This document shows positions 30,495-43,999 of a stretch of 64,000 nt of DNA, in pieces. Below the pieces are notes generated by a model. It was given only the letters and a program-made list of their open reading frames with translations. It made no database searches and was not told the origin of the DNA. Made by a program: the position numbers and the translations under genes. The stretch's first letter is position 1; each line of letters begins with the position of its first letter. Source of the stretch: Setaria digitata (Eukaryota; Nematoda; Chromadorea; Rhabditida; Setariidae); assembly GCA_003640385.1 (NCBI GenBank), contig RCAB01000114.1, positions 90,075-154,074 on the forward strand, read 5' to 3'.

Positions 30495-33400
30495 TCATTT
30501 TTTAATGAATTCTGGAGGACTTTTTAAGCTTTGTGAATTAGAGGTTGATGATGCGGTGCCGCTAACAGATGATGGGGTTGGTGATGAGCCAGTCCTATTT
30601 CCCGCTTGACGCAAATCACTGGTGGTTGAGTCTGGCAAAGCACGCATCTAAAACCGCAAGAAACAAATACTAAAGAATTGTATCTCCATAAAGAAATATC
30701 AAAGGATAGAACAACTGCCTCTTCAAGACGAAACAAAAAACTAGATTTAGACAGCGTTATTAACTTACAGATAACTGTTCATTGCTGGTAGTTGAGTCAG
30801 CTATTGGTGATGTAGCTGTTGGCGTTTGAGAGGTGATTAAAGCATTTGTAGGAGGCGTTGAAAGGGAAATAACACCAGGCACAGATATACTGAAAAACAA
30901 GATTTTTCTCTCATGCTAGCATTTTATCATACGTTCAATTCAGACAATGTCAGTTTCATACTTTTCTTCATTTCCTATTATCCTCACAACCAGATTGCGA
31001 AGAAAAAATCCATTAAATCAGGATCTCTACTTTCCTTTCGCAGGGAAAAAAAGAAGATGGAATACCTGAAATACTAATTTCGAAATAAACCTTACTTTGA
31101 AGACGATGAATCTGACCGTGCATCTGACGAAGTCTGCAAGGGAAAGGTTCCATTATGTGGCGATCGACTATTTTCGTTGAAATAATTCAAAAATTGATTT
31201 GAAACTAAAATTAAAAAAATATAATCAGGAATGCAATGAATCCGAACAAGCGCTCAAGGTCTAATTATTAAAGTTAGAATTTCAGTTACTGATCACAATG
31301 ATTTTCGACAAAAAAAAAAATTCTAATTTAATTTGTCAATCTCAGTTATTCCCTCTCTTTAACGGAATATTCGCTTATAATTTTATAATGAGTTCATTTC
31401 AATTTACATAAATAATTTGGAGAGAAACTTGTTTCCCTCTTCCTTGAATAGCCGAAATTGAAAAGCGACTTGCTCCAAATGAATTACAGCTAGTCAGATT
31501 TCGTTACTTGATGCTCTACTCAAATATTTACCCTACTGTGACAACGCATTTAAACAGAATTAATAAGTAATTACCATTATTACAAAAAAAAAAATGCTCT
31601 ATATACCTTCTTTCAATAACGCTTGGTCTGCTGAACCGGATGAACCACTAGAAGCAGTGATAACATTCTGGACAATAGTTGAGTATTCTTCTTCACTTAA
31701 TGGTCCTCTCGATGGTATTCGCGCACCAGGGACTGGTGTACCAAGCGCAGAACTTGCAGAAGGTACCGGGGTACTGCGTGGAGTCGTTAGTGGACTGTTC
31801 AGAGTAAAAGGGACTGGTGAACCCATTGCTGAGTTACAAGCGTTATCAAAAAGCTGCTGCTGCAAGCATTTCATTCGTATTATGTGAATGTATTTCAAAT
31901 AGGAGGTCAGTTTTGGAGCTTTATTTACTTCGGCACCTATCATTTGGTTTTTTTTTTTTCTTTTTTTCCTGAGAGATCGAAAATTTGGATATATTCTGCA
32001 ACTGAGTAGAGAATATAAAGTGACTAAAAATTTTGATCTGTGTTATGAGGATTTATTCTGAATCCTTATATCTTCCAACTGCTTCATTCTAATCATACGA
32101 TTGTAAAAAAGAATGTCTTTCGAGAGCTTCAAGACACAGATCAGAAGGTAGTCAAATATTCAGTTTAATACTTCTGAACAGATCAAAAACGGATTGGAAA
32201 AAGTCGCTTCATACGAGTGCACCAAGTTTCAATCCTGCATTAACTTAAAGTTTGAACTTAGTTAATATAAAACATTATTCCCTTGGCGTAAAATATCAAG
32301 CCAGCAACCAGAATATTAGGGAAAAAGAAATTACCTGCCGTGATACAATATGACTTATTTTAGCATCACGAGCGGCAGCTGCAGCAGCATTACTATTCGT
32401 ATCATCAATGTTTGAGATAAACGATGGACGATGGGCGACAACAGGTCGAGGAGTCACCAGCAACTACAAACATAAGATGAAAATAAACGCAATTTCTTAG
32501 CATTCACTTATTTGACTCAACAAATTTTCATACTAAACACAATAAGAATAAATAAACATTAGTCGACAGATATGAGAAATATATAAGGAAATACAAATAA
32601 GTAAAAAATGTGACCTGGGGATTTCCCGGTTTGGTGGTGAATTCCCGGACCGGTTGATCCAACAATGCAACTTTTTTTGCAATCCTTGCTTCTACTTCAG
32701 CAGCATCAGTATGATCGTGTTCTAGTATGCGCCTCTCGTCCACAACCATTGTCTGAGTGGATGAACCAGGTGGTGAAATATCCAAGCTGATACTGCGCTT
32801 TATCGAATTCTGACTTTCAATACTGTGAAGTACGGTACTAAAATTAGGTTCTTAGAAATTACCCACAATTTTATCGCGACGTGATAAAACCTGCCGTTTC
32901 TGAAAAAATGCCACCGTTAGCTGCTAAGCTTTATGAATTAGCTATTTTACCAGGAAATAGAACTTCCAGATAATATATCTAGATCTGTGAAAATTATATG
33001 TTCTATTCACACTTTTTATGCTATCCCTTGACGGTCACATAAAAATTGTGATCTCAAAATATATGTGATCAGAACCGGAAAAATTTGATTAAAACTGAAC
33101 TGTATCGTACAATGAACTATTCATTGTATTATATACGGCATTACAATTTTTATATAATCATGAAGGAAAGGCTAAAGAAAGCTTGAGTGGAATTTGAAAT
33201 CTCGGAACAATAATTCCTTATTCAAGCAAAGACGAATCAGAATGCACCATGTATCAATATTTCGTAAGAAATAAAGATTCTCTAAACTTTTGAAACAAAC
33301 CTGAAGCTGATAACATCTCCATTTGATGTCGTAAATTTTGTTGGACTTGAATGATGCATATCAACAATATTCAATCCTGAGGAATCTCGCAAAGCTATAT

Positions 33401-36400
33401 CAAAATCATTCTGGGAAGCCAACTGTTGTATATTCCGATTGCTTGAGGCCACAATGCCCGCTGACAAAGTCGTTGTTGGCAATCGTTCATTTGTTGATGA
33501 ATTTGGAGAATGATTACGTTTCCTTAAATATTACAATGGATAAAAAAGATCACGATCTTCCCACTTAATTTTCTTTACAGTTTAAAATATGGTTAAATAT
33601 TCATGGTTAAATGAATAATAAAAAAAACTCTTACATTAAACAAACTATACCTAAATATAACAACCTGTTCTACATCTTGAGCAGTATCATCAGAATCCCG
33701 CATTTTGACATCACGGGTTAAACGAGTAAATGCAGTCACTGTACCTATACCTGAAATTTAAAGATAAATTACCAGAAATAAATGCAGTATAAAGCAAAAT
33801 AAAATGCATTTTGAAAAAACGTTATATATGCTTCGGTTTTACATCTTATAACTGGAAAAGAACGGAGGTGTCGTATCATCTGGCGAAATTTACTTCGATT
33901 TTTGTTGAAGCTTACTGATTAAGTGTAAAATGATATACGAATATTCGTGTTTAGATTGAAATTGATAAAATATATATACCTTTCGCAATGTTAAATAATT
34001 GGAATTAAAAAAGAATTAAGCATACTTTCCAATATCAAAGCTTTTAGCACAAAAGCTACTTATATAAAGGAGTACTTTACATATCAATTTAGGACAACAC
34101 ATTCGAGTTCATGGTAAACGATCGAAACTTCTTTAAGTACTAAGTACCAAATATATATAAATACAACGAAAAAAGTTTCTAAATGAATCTTCAGCCATCA
34201 TAAAAAGGCAGTAGATTCTGATGATAAATTTGCCATCATTGGGAAAATCATTTTTATTAATGTAAAGTAATGTATATTGATGTCCCTATTATCAATCCTT
34301 TTCAGTTCTAAATTAGTTTCTTTTCAAGTGTTCTTTTCTTTTCCGAACATACTGGACATTAAGTTCCTTGATATGTACCAGACCAGTAAGTAAATGAACG
34401 AAATAATCAAGAGAATGAAATAAAAAAAATCAAGAAACAGGAAAAAACAAGCACCTCAACAGCACAAACAACAAACAAAAGGAAAACTAACGCTGTGGAG
34501 CTACTGTGGATACAGCACTGCTTGCAAAATTCCTCCTCTGCTGACCAGGATGATGGATTTGATAGCCCACAGAGAGTCGACTCGACTGGCGAGCTGTTGA
34601 CGTAGGCACAAGTAAATTTCCACACGGTGATCTAAAAATTCCAAAAAATTTACAACAGTTTACAACTATAGAGCACTTGATGGTAAAACAATACACTAGA
34701 ATGCTAAAAAAAAAAATCTATATCATGTAATTCATCTCAGATCAAGCCAATGATGGCAAATGGCAGAGTTTTACGTGACATCAAGCTTAATGATGCTTTT
34801 TTTTTGATGCAATTTAACGTGATGTCGATTAATCCATCCATGAGTTATAGAAACCACTGGTACACAAAAGAAAGAAAAAATACACACGCGGCTTTTGTAC
34901 GCAGCCCACTATTATCACATTCCATCAGAGCTGTTTCATTTATGCCAACTGATCCAATACTCCCCATAGTTTCCGTCACTGCATGGCGCCGTTCCTGATG
35001 TATTTCAGAATGATGACCAGTGGAAAGATGAGAAACCATCCTTATAGCATCACTTCGATTACCAACTTCCGGTTCATCATCCCTGACCAAACGTTGATGC
35101 CCATCATCAGAGGGTGGAACCGTGAAGGGCGGTCTGCAGTTTTTTCGTTGTTATCAGGAAAAGAGAAATATAACAATAGGAGCAAAAGATAACTGCAACC
35201 CATGTGCCAGCATTCTATACTATTGGATATATTAATCATAATATTATAATATTTCCAGAACTAATGTCCATCTCATTTAAAATCTTACGACTAATCTTTT
35301 GAGAAGTAAGCAACTGAATAAAAATGAATAAAATAGAACACATCACACTGACATAATTTTTTAAGTAGTGATAGGATATCGCTACATGAAGAATAAGAAA
35401 AATAAATAGAAAAGTGAATTACCTTAATTGTACAAGTCTTGTTCCTTCAACAGCACCTTGTACCACAAGAGTCCTAAACAGATGACCTGAACTATTCATT
35501 CTTCCTTATCTGCACCAGGAAATCTTGGCTTTGATAATACAGTACAAGAATGAAAAGGATTTCAATCAAAGAAAACTATGACGTTAATATGAATAAAAAC
35601 AGCACCTTCGATTGCTAGCAGTACCATTCTCGCTTCGTTTTATCTGAATATATATAGGTTGGCCAACAATGCGTCCACCAATTAACTGATGCACTTCTTC
35701 GTTAACACTTCCCACGCTATCACGAGAGGCATGTCGACTGCGCTTTTCCATCGGTTCACCAGTCTTCAGTTAAAGAGTTTTTTATTCTACTCAGTCCAGA
35801 ACGACATTAACTCACTGGATTAAAATCTAGAATACTTCCAATTGTGTAAGTCCAACTATGCAGTTCCCTAATTTTTTATGAATAATTATCACGAAAATTA
35901 GTAGTTACCACCTTACTAGCAAACTAAAAAATATTCTTAACAGATATATCACAAAACAAGCAAAATTTAATGAGACTCTTTTTATAATGAAGAATACTGC
36001 TGCTGTTGTGACTGATATATATAATTTTATAAACCGAAAGATTAGATTAGGAAAAAAAGTACATCATCGGTTAGGAGATTCGGATGCTCAAAATCTGGAT
36101 GTGTCAAGTCTGTATCTAATGCATCAGCAATTGTTACCATTGCTCCTACTTGCGGTGTTCCACCTTGTCCACTCATACTATTGTCTCGCATCCTGGTATC
36201 TAAACAGAACCATTGAAATCTATATCTTTTGTTGAACAAAAACCAGATATATGGCCAGAAACGAGGTTAAGGTGATGTTAAAGTTCGACTTTCGTAAAGA
36301 AAGATCTAGTTTCGTATTAAGGCCAAAGTTGTGAAACGAGAACCGCCGTAAGATCCAAACAGGGCCGAAGGTGAGCTAAAGATAAGGCATCAGGACAGGA

Positions 36401-39400
36401 AAACGTGACCTTTTCACCCTTGCATTCGTGTAACTCAGAGTTGCGCCATCTTGAAGAACATCCTCGAAACGGTGAGAATGGTATCGGATCAGTGCCAGGA
36501 ACCATTTTTCTAACGTAGACCATTTCAGAAGGTCACCGATGCAATAGCTACCTAGGAGACATAAATTTAATTACCAGTCCTTTCAATGACATCATGTGTA
36601 TCAGATATCCGATATTCCGTCGTAACAGCTGGAGCGGAAGTAGAAGCAACGTGCCGGCGTGATGACGACGCGGATGGTGGTGGGCTGCCGGGTGACTGCC
36701 ATTCCAAATCGTTATATGGCTCTTCTTTCTGCGGTATGATCTCTGCTGGTATACGTGCTTCGCCTTCAACCAGTGTTATTATTGAAGCTGTAAACATTGA
36801 ACTAATTATTTATGCAAATGTATTCCTCCTTTACAAGTCTTTTTGAGAATTCCAGTACATCGACATACAGCGATCAGTGATAAGCAGAAAACATTAAGCT
36901 ATTTTGAATTCATGACTTGCAGAAAAATACTGAAAGGACAAAATCAGCAATACGATTTCGGAACATGACATTATAACCATGCAAATCATGCAACAAGTTT
37001 TTTGGAATGTTATTTCCGTTTTTTTTCCTGTCTAGAAAAATTTAAGAAACGAAATTATGATTCACATATGTTATCCACCCCAGAAAAGCAAAAAAAGAAA
37101 AAAAACCCTCCGCGAAATCATACATTTAGTATGTGTCTAAAAGAGTTTCATAGGACAAAAGTCGTCCATAGCGAAATCATATAACCTCTGCGAAATAAAA
37201 AAGAAAAGGATAGTAATTCATCCAAAGAGTTAAGCGGCCAAGAAGTAACTTCGCTACGAACAACTATTGAGCAGGTGTTGGCATAAAATGATGCGACAAT
37301 GAAAATGATAAGCGTAGTTTACACGAATAAGGCAAGAAAAGGCCATTCAATGAATAGTGTTGGGATCAGGAGTGAAGCAATAAACGCAAAGTGTGTAATT
37401 ATTGTTGGTAAATAAATCAGCGATTAATGACTTTTCAACTTCATCCGTCTCATAACATTGAACTAGGGCTTTCCCGTTGAACTTTCTAACTTGATCTTTA
37501 GGATGGAGAAGCGAGTCGTCATGTTAAGTCAAAAAAAAAAAAAAGGATAAAACAAAAAAAAAAGCAATCCACAAATAAATAAGATTACAGCTAGAGAAGC
37601 TTATAAAAGGGATAGAAAGATAAACAAGAAAAAATTGAAAATGATAATCTCAAGATAACATAATCAAAAAAACGTACGTCTTGTCAGTGTCTTCAATTCA
37701 TAGGCAGTGAACACGCCAGTTCCCCAGATACCTTCATGCACTGCCAGTTTATCAGGATCTGTAAAGGATATTAAGTCTTAATCAGAAATACAATTTATAA
37801 AGTATATGATTTTTTTGCTATCCACATATCGCATAATCCAGAACTTCTCAAATTTAAAACCTCCTTTAAAAAATTAGCAGTGAAACGCGTATTATTACCA
37901 ACAGAGGTTTCAATTAGTTCACCTGAACAAAATACGGAAATTTTGGTCCTATGATTATGTACAACGTTCTAAGGCATTAGTACAGGCCAACATTTCTTCA
38001 AATTCGTATAAATAAATCACTTTATTCAAAATAATATCTGAACCTTTCTCATCGTTTTCCTCTTCAGCAGCATCTGGATTTGTTGTATGTATAAAATTTG
38101 CCAGAAACAAATCTAATTCTCGTACAGCTATACTAATATGGTAAGGATTTACACACAAACTTGGAAAAGCACACTCAGAACACTTTTCCAGACGTTCACC
38201 ATCCGTGCTTTCCAAAGGAATACCCTGGAATTAAGGGTGTTTAAAGAAAAAGTCTATTTTTACATCTACTGCGTAAGGATTAAATCTTTAAATGATTATC
38301 AAGATATATGAATAAATAAGATGTAAGTTCAACTATCTCAGCAAAAGCACTGCAGTTATCGTACAATCAACACGCAAACTTGCAACTACTCTTTAAAAAA
38401 AAAAAACCCTCATAAATCCGATTTCATGACTATTTCCCATACCTTAAATAAAATGACCATCACCAAATCGAGGCGCCATACTTTGTCGGCTTGTCTCAGG
38501 CAATCAATTCGTCTCATTTTTCCTTTTTGATCGGGATTTGACAGTATGCACACTGCTGGCCTTTGCCCTGTGACACAAAGAACGAAATCTTCCCGACAGT
38601 GAGGCTGTATATCTTTCCGCAGCTTGCCAAGCAAACGTCCTGCCCATTTTTGCTTGATTTCTACCCGTTCATTCTGTATATTATATGTTAGAAAAGAAAC
38701 CGAAAATCATATTTCATTAACTAAGTATTTAGAGAGTGTACAAATAAATTTAATCTAGTCCCTTTTTTCCATTCTCCTCCCACCCCAATAATAAAATATA
38801 TTCACGACCTTTTGGTTAAGCTGTGACAGCACTAAAATGCTCGGCTGAAATTACATGATCTAGGTTACCTACAATCGCATGAGTTTCATAAACAACAATG
38901 ATTTAAAGTTTGCTAAAGCCCCTTTATCTGAACATTAATGTTCGGTAAATAAATGGATCTATATAAAACTCAAATTGATTTTCAGATCTGATGAAGATTT
39001 CTGCACAACTAAGGAAGCAATTAAAAACTTACCATTAACGCATCTTTGCAACTTTTCTCTTCATCAACCGTCATGCGTTTCTCATTTCTTTTCATATATC
39101 TACGCTTTGCAGCTTGCAAATTAAACCAAACGTAACTGAATTCTTTGACATACGGTAATAAAGCCTCCACAAAAGGATGGAACTCATCCTGAAATGCATT
39201 TTACAAGAACCGACTAATGCTTTGCTTAATTTTTGTTCCCACAAAGCTATATAATTAACTAAAAGTGTATGGAGTAAAGGAAAATAGTGACTGTTGGTAT
39301 CATGACTTCCTCGACATTTTCAGCACACGATGAAAACAATATATATACTATAAATTACGATTAAACAAACCACATTGCCAGCCGGATATTGACTACTACA

Positions 39401-39430
39401 CAACGGATAATCACCAATGCTATTTGCCAT
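30495..39430 (-). CDS. nfi-1: Nuclear Factor I (CTF/NFI family) transcription factor, complete (about 1021 aa)
   Basis: Sequence-specific nuclear DNA-binding factor. Exons: 39374-39430, 39033-39188, 38443-38673, 37963-38224, 37899-37922, 37678-37758, 36575-36787, 36063-36199, 35606-35763, 35423-35473, 34888-35133, 34492-34631, 33651-33750, 33301-33522, 32615-32837, 32335-32463, 31607-31859, 31096-31204, 30769-30889, 30495-30647 (TGA). All introns are GT-AG and the total is 3066 nt in frame. The NFI DNA-binding domain spans about residues 20-185: [93 protein letters not shown]. Then come [13 protein letters not shown] and a long Ser/Thr/Pro-rich tail, with [14 protein letters not shown] near the C-terminal part. 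It is about twice the length of vertebrate NFIs. Start chosen at MANSIGDYP; the frame stays open 35 codons upstream to an acceptor. The end of exon 4 could instead be 37984. Confidence 0.92.
36376..36551 (-). CDS. nfi-1: Possible alternative terminal exon of NFI (short isoform)
   Basis: Between NFI exons 7 and 8, a CTCCTAG acceptor is followed by 57 codons in exactly the phase left by exon 7 (Gly completed, then [18 protein letters not shown]), ending in TAG at 36376-36378. The region is less AT-rich than other introns. Use of this exon would give a protein of about 400 aa with the DNA-binding domain but not the long tail. A phase-compatible donor (CTGA then GTTACA) would also allow it to be a cassette. 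No AATAAA is close downstream. It may be chance. Confidence 0.3.
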
Positions 39431-39538
39431 AACTGATGCGTCTTCCTTATTACATGAAACAATGAAGGCATTGCACAACGGTACTGCTACCGTTTTGCAA
39501 GTATTTGTTGGATGGTCGCTTCGTTCACCTATAAGCTA
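39431..39538 (-). other. nfi-1: In-frame upstream part of NFI exon 1 and its acceptor
   Basis: A TTTAG acceptor (39536-39538) begins an exon whose first 35 codons, from LIGERSDHPTNTC, are open and in frame with the MANS start at 39430. This is either a 105-nt trans-spliced leader region or coding sequence joined to exons further upstream, for which the phase (0) would fit the candidate exon at 41775-41952. Confidence 0.45.
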
Positions 39539-40239
39539 AATAATTCCATAAAATATTAGAAAAATCATCGAAGCAGACGCGCAATTTGCAGGATTTTCAA
39601 AGTTTATTTATGAAGAAAGCTGAACCAGTGAGGGAGAAAACAGAGTTACAAACTCTCCATAAAGTTATAACTAAATGAAAGTATCGAAATTTGAGTGACT
39701 TAAATTTAGAGGATTGAGAAGGTACTGTTCCTCTATAAATAATGGTGGAAAACGAACTAAGCGGTAAAAGACTTGAACGTCATTTGAAAAACTGCAATAC
39801 TTAAGCTAACAGTAATGACAATAAGAAAAATAACATTTAATAATAGTTGATGATATCATTAATAACACTAGTAACAAATAGTAATGATAAAAAACAAAAA
39901 CAATAATAAAAATATAAAACCAGTAGTATTAGTAACATCATTGAATCGTCCTTCAGTAAATACAAATAATCCAAAGAAAAATGTTGTAAAAAAGAAGTCA
40001 GTAATGTTTAAACTCATAATCAATCATTTTTTTCCATAAACATTACGACATCCAAGCAGAAAATGTACCGTATGTCATGATAATAACTGCACGCTTAACC
40101 GACCAAGCCAATTAAATATCCCTTGCTTTTATTTCTTTGCATGTAGCAAAACGGTACACATAAAGTATATTTTATGCACGAGAAAAAAAGACATGCATCA
40201 ACTGCAAATTTTCCACGTAATCCATTTATTTCAATTAAC

Positions 40240-40615
40240 CAATCTGTTTCACGTAATCAGCTTAAACAGCTTCTAGATGCTGTAACAAAAACAAAAGACT
40301 AACTTATTGGTGCATAAAATTGACGCAGCACTCATACATGTCAAACTGTGTTGTCTGATTATGTAAAATTCTTACATTCTACAAACAGAAATGAATCCGT
40401 ACAATTTCCAATTTATTTCTTTCACGTATACTGACGTAGCACATTACGTTATGCTGCGTGATTAGTTTATAAAGTTCCTATACACTGTAACAAAGAAAGC
40501 ATCTGTAGCATTGCTAATTTGTCCGTTTTCTGAAACTGACGTAACAGCACACGTCACATCACGTTGTATTATGTGACGTAACCAGTTTATATAGCTCCTA
40601 TATGTTACACCATAG
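40240..40615 (+). repeat. Diverged tandem repeat of about 105-111 bp with TGACGYA cores
   Basis: TGACG followed by CAGCAC, TAGCAC, TAACAGCAC or TAAC occurs at 40321, 40432, 40537 and 40574. Related blocks such as gattagtttataaagttcct and accagtttatatagctccta precede near-identical tgtaaca or tgttaca endings. Roughly three decayed units. Origin unknown. TGACGTA resembles CREB/bZIP sites, so the block might be regulatory, 1 kb upstream of NFI, but this is only a possibility. Confidence 0.45.
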
Positions 40616-41774
40616 AAATACTTCAGAATTTACGAAAACTTGGCAAAATATGCTAACTGGCAAGTCCGCACCATCTCTTGGCAAAGCAATTGCGAAAAGT
40701 CCTGAAGATCATAGATTGATCGATACGGTATGCTGTGAGACCAATCGTGCTGAAGAAGCTCTCTATTTGACGAAAAACTCGGCCATGCCATGGATGCGGT
40801 ATCTTGTTAGGGTTCATTTTTCGGTTAGATTTGTCCACGGAAGATATGCAGTAGATATAAGCAATATATCATATTTCATTTTTCGATTAGGTACGAATTT
40901 TTGCATACTTACCAAAGTACTAACGAGGCTCTAATGAAGAAGTTGGCGCTTTTGTGATGAATTTACTTTTTAATGCTTCTTTCACTGTGAATATATCACA
41001 TATGTGTTGTGTGTTTGTTCTCGTCAAATAGTCTTTTCAACATTATGATCTGCCTGCACCGGAAATCTTTTGCAAAACGGATTTTCGGACGGCATTGCAT
41101 GATTGATCTCAGCTGCTTAGGTTTTCCAGCTAACTTCTTCACATCATTCGTTCCGCTGTATCACTTATCTGGTTAGAGTATTCTATGATCAAGTGCTGAT
41201 TCATATCCATTCAGTGAAAACACTTTTTTCAAATTCTGCAATTGCTTTACAAACTATCAAATATTTTAAATCAATTCTGTTATACTTTCATCTGCATCAT
41301 AAAGCGCTGTGTATCGATGAAGTTCACAACATACGATCACCACCTCTGCTGGGAATATTTTGGAGGTGATACGTTCAACTCAAAGGCTTTTAGCAGAACG
41401 TTGTAAAGCAGCAATTTGAACATTTATCGCTGTGGAAAAAAAAAAAGAAAATTGAAATTCAACATGACGAACTGTCGCAAAAGGAAATTACCAGCAGAAA
41501 TGCTGAAGTGATGTATTTGTTGATTGAAGGTTACTATATGACATTGGTTAATATGCTCTTATTGAATAATCCAACTTAACCCTACTACTGTACAGTTGCA
41601 AATTTGTATTACACTTGAAAAAAAAAAACAAAATCAAAATTTAAAATTAAAAAATTTGAACAAAACTTAGTTTTTGCTTTAGAGCGATTCTGTGTAACAA
41701 ATAGTGTGAAATCCATCGACACGTTCAGAATAATATCACAGAAGTGATCTTTTCTAACCTCTCTTTTGACTTAC
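40616..41774. other. Region without an assignable gene
   Basis: Less AT-rich than the flanks. A plus-strand frame of 110 codons at 40602-40934 (contains SAPSLGKAIAKSPEDHRL) and an overlapping minus-strand frame both look moderately protein-like. Neither has a recognised domain or a convincing pair of splice sites. Confidence 0.35.
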
Positions 41775-41952
41775 TTGTTGGCTCTTTTCATTCTGGCTAC
41801 GATAGGTTCGATGTTTCCTAGTTATTTTTCCCTCTGTATTCTGTTCTGGTTCCTCCTTCTCTATCACACTTCCTTTGCCATCTGTCTCATTTGGTACGTT
41901 TCGGGTACGTTTCCTAATTCCACTTTTGCTTTTCTTGCTCTCTTCTCCCTCT
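41775..41952 (-). CDS. Candidate charged exon, possibly a 5' exon of NFI
   Basis: The minus strand reads EGEESKKSKSGIRKRTRN and on to RTYRSQNEKSQQ, very rich in Lys, Arg and Glu. A CAG acceptor lies three codons after an in-frame stop, and a perfect CAACAA then GTAAGT donor ends it in phase 0, which would fit the NFI exon opening at 39535. The opposite strand gives a hydrophobic frame (41766-42065) that is probably its mirror image. Function unknown; no family recognised. Confidence 0.35.
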
Positions 41953-43771
41953 CTGTTTCAGATTTAATTCCGGTAGTTTTGTCATTTGCTCAAGCACTTC
42001 TGTCTGACCCATCAGCATGGAATCTGCTGAAGCGATCATTTTTTTATGATAATCGAATAAAATAATCTATATGATTTCATTCAAATGTGGCATATGTTTC
42101 ATACTGGGATGTTTCGGGTGTGTTTGCTATCTGAGATTGTTTAATATTTTCTTGTTTAAACATTCTGATCTCGAGATATTTCAGAACGTATTCAAAATTA
42201 CAAGACTCAAATTGTAAGCTAACTCTGAAAAATTTCATGGGAAAGGAGTGAAGCGTTTTGGAAGATATTAAATGAAAAAATATGGCTATGAAATAACCAT
42301 TTAGTTTAAGATGTTAAAACACATTAAAACTTCATCCCAGGAAATGAGTTTTACGAATCACATTTGTGCTTCTAATTTATTTGCAAAGAGGATGTATCGA
42401 TAAGATTCCAAAGATAGTATTCGCAAAGCCGAACTTGCGACTGTTGTACGCTTGTTACAGCTCTACTTTGATGGTTACGACAGAGGAAATTCGTTGTATC
42501 GCCGTAAGCGAGAATGATTCCAATTCATCTTTGCCATTAACCGACGGAATCGTTTGTTGTTGCCGTTCAGCTTGCAACCTTCACATTATCAGATGGTAGT
42601 TCTGATTTGAAAATACATCGAAGCTGTCTCCGTCAAATGTTCTATTGGTCTTTTTCATTGTCCACTTTTAGTAATTGAAAAGTTTTCTCGTATGGTTCTG
42701 TTAGCAGTTAGCAGTTTGATAAGGCTTTCTGAACTTCTGCAAAACAATAGACAATTTAAATACCTATAATTTTCGAGAGAACCCTTTACTGTTTTATTTT
42801 TGTCCCTCCAAAGGAGACAAAGTTTCACATCAGTATGATTCATTTTAATCTGAAGCGATATTTGAAATGTGTGCAACGGGGGAAAGGATCGATAATTTCA
42901 GAAGTCAAGAAGTGGGGATAATTTTTAATGGATGTAGTCCTAATTATTAAGAATTTTCCTCATGTATTAAGTTGAAAACGAAAAAATGAAATGACAGCAT
43001 GTAGTCATCAATTTAATTTTTATAGACATTAACTTCACAACTAGCACACAGGAAACAGCTTATTGGACAATAACACAATGTTTTCTGTTTCATTCTTTGA
43101 TAGAATGGAAGACAACAATTTCCTTTGCAAATCCTCGATCATTTTTTGAACGTTTCCTTATTTGGGAATTTACGCACTCGTCGCAGAAAAAACGCTTTTT
43201 TTTCTACGCATTTTTTTTTTTCCTCTCCACTCTCCACCATGTTCAGAAATATCTGAAAAAATCGCTTGTTTCGTAAAATATCAAATAGCTGATAACTGAT
43301 ATTAAAGGGAGTTCAGCTGTTTGATACAGTTCTTCGCTACCTTTCATGCTAATTCTGTTTCTGTGATGACCTGTTAAGTACTATTAATCAGTTAAGAGTG
43401 TGCTGACGATTTGGCACTTCTTATTAAGACAACGAAAATAACTGAATATCGTGATCAATTCAAAACAAACGAGTCCGCTATTGTTCATTTGGATAAGCTA
43501 TTATTTATTAAAATATTCTCAGTAAACTTTGCCACGTAACTAATTTTATCTGTCCTCACAAAATTGAGTTTGGTTAAAGGAAAGGTATAATCTTCAGCTT
43601 CATGCAACTTCCGGATAAGAGAGATATCTGGAAATCCGTCAGTATGATTAACATTCAGATCAGTTCCCGACATCCAAGTTATCAGATGGACGGAACTCAG
43701 TGAAGAGTGTACTTAGAGAAATAAACTTCCGAGTGAATTCTCGAATTTAAAGATTTGCTAATATCACTTAC

Positions 43772-43884
43772 AGTGGAAATGGGATTTGGGAATGAAAGTG
43801 CTTGAGAATCATAATTACTTGGTGCCAGAACGATTAGTACAGAATCCTCACGAACTTGGGTTTCTTCATGCTTAGCTATTACTT
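43772..43884 (-). CDS. Candidate exon of unknown gene on minus strand
   Basis: The minus strand reads VIAKHEETQVREDSVLIVLA then PSNYDSQALSFPNPIST, between a CATCAG acceptor and a perfect ACT then GTAAGT donor. A second protein-like frame (SGTDLNVNHTDGFPDISLIR) follows at 43485-43673, but the joining phase is unresolved. It could be an upstream NFI exon or a separate unrecognised gene. Confidence 0.3.
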
Positions 43885-43999
43885 CTGATGCCAAGCAGTA
43901 ATTTGAACCAAAAAATACTTGCCACCATATTTGCAATATTTCTGTGCCTTCAAGAAGACAACTGATGTAATAGGAGTCGAAATGGGAAACTAAAGCCGA

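Noticed and set aside
34750..34998. Plus-strand 82-codon frame, and similar ones at 31594, 36586 and 33338
   Set aside because: They are antisense shadows of NFI exons whose minus-strand frames join perfectly.
41766..42065. 99-codon hydrophobic plus-strand frame resembling a membrane protein
   Set aside because: The opposite strand gives a Lys/Glu/Arg-rich exon with good splice sites; the hydrophobic reading is probably its mirror image.
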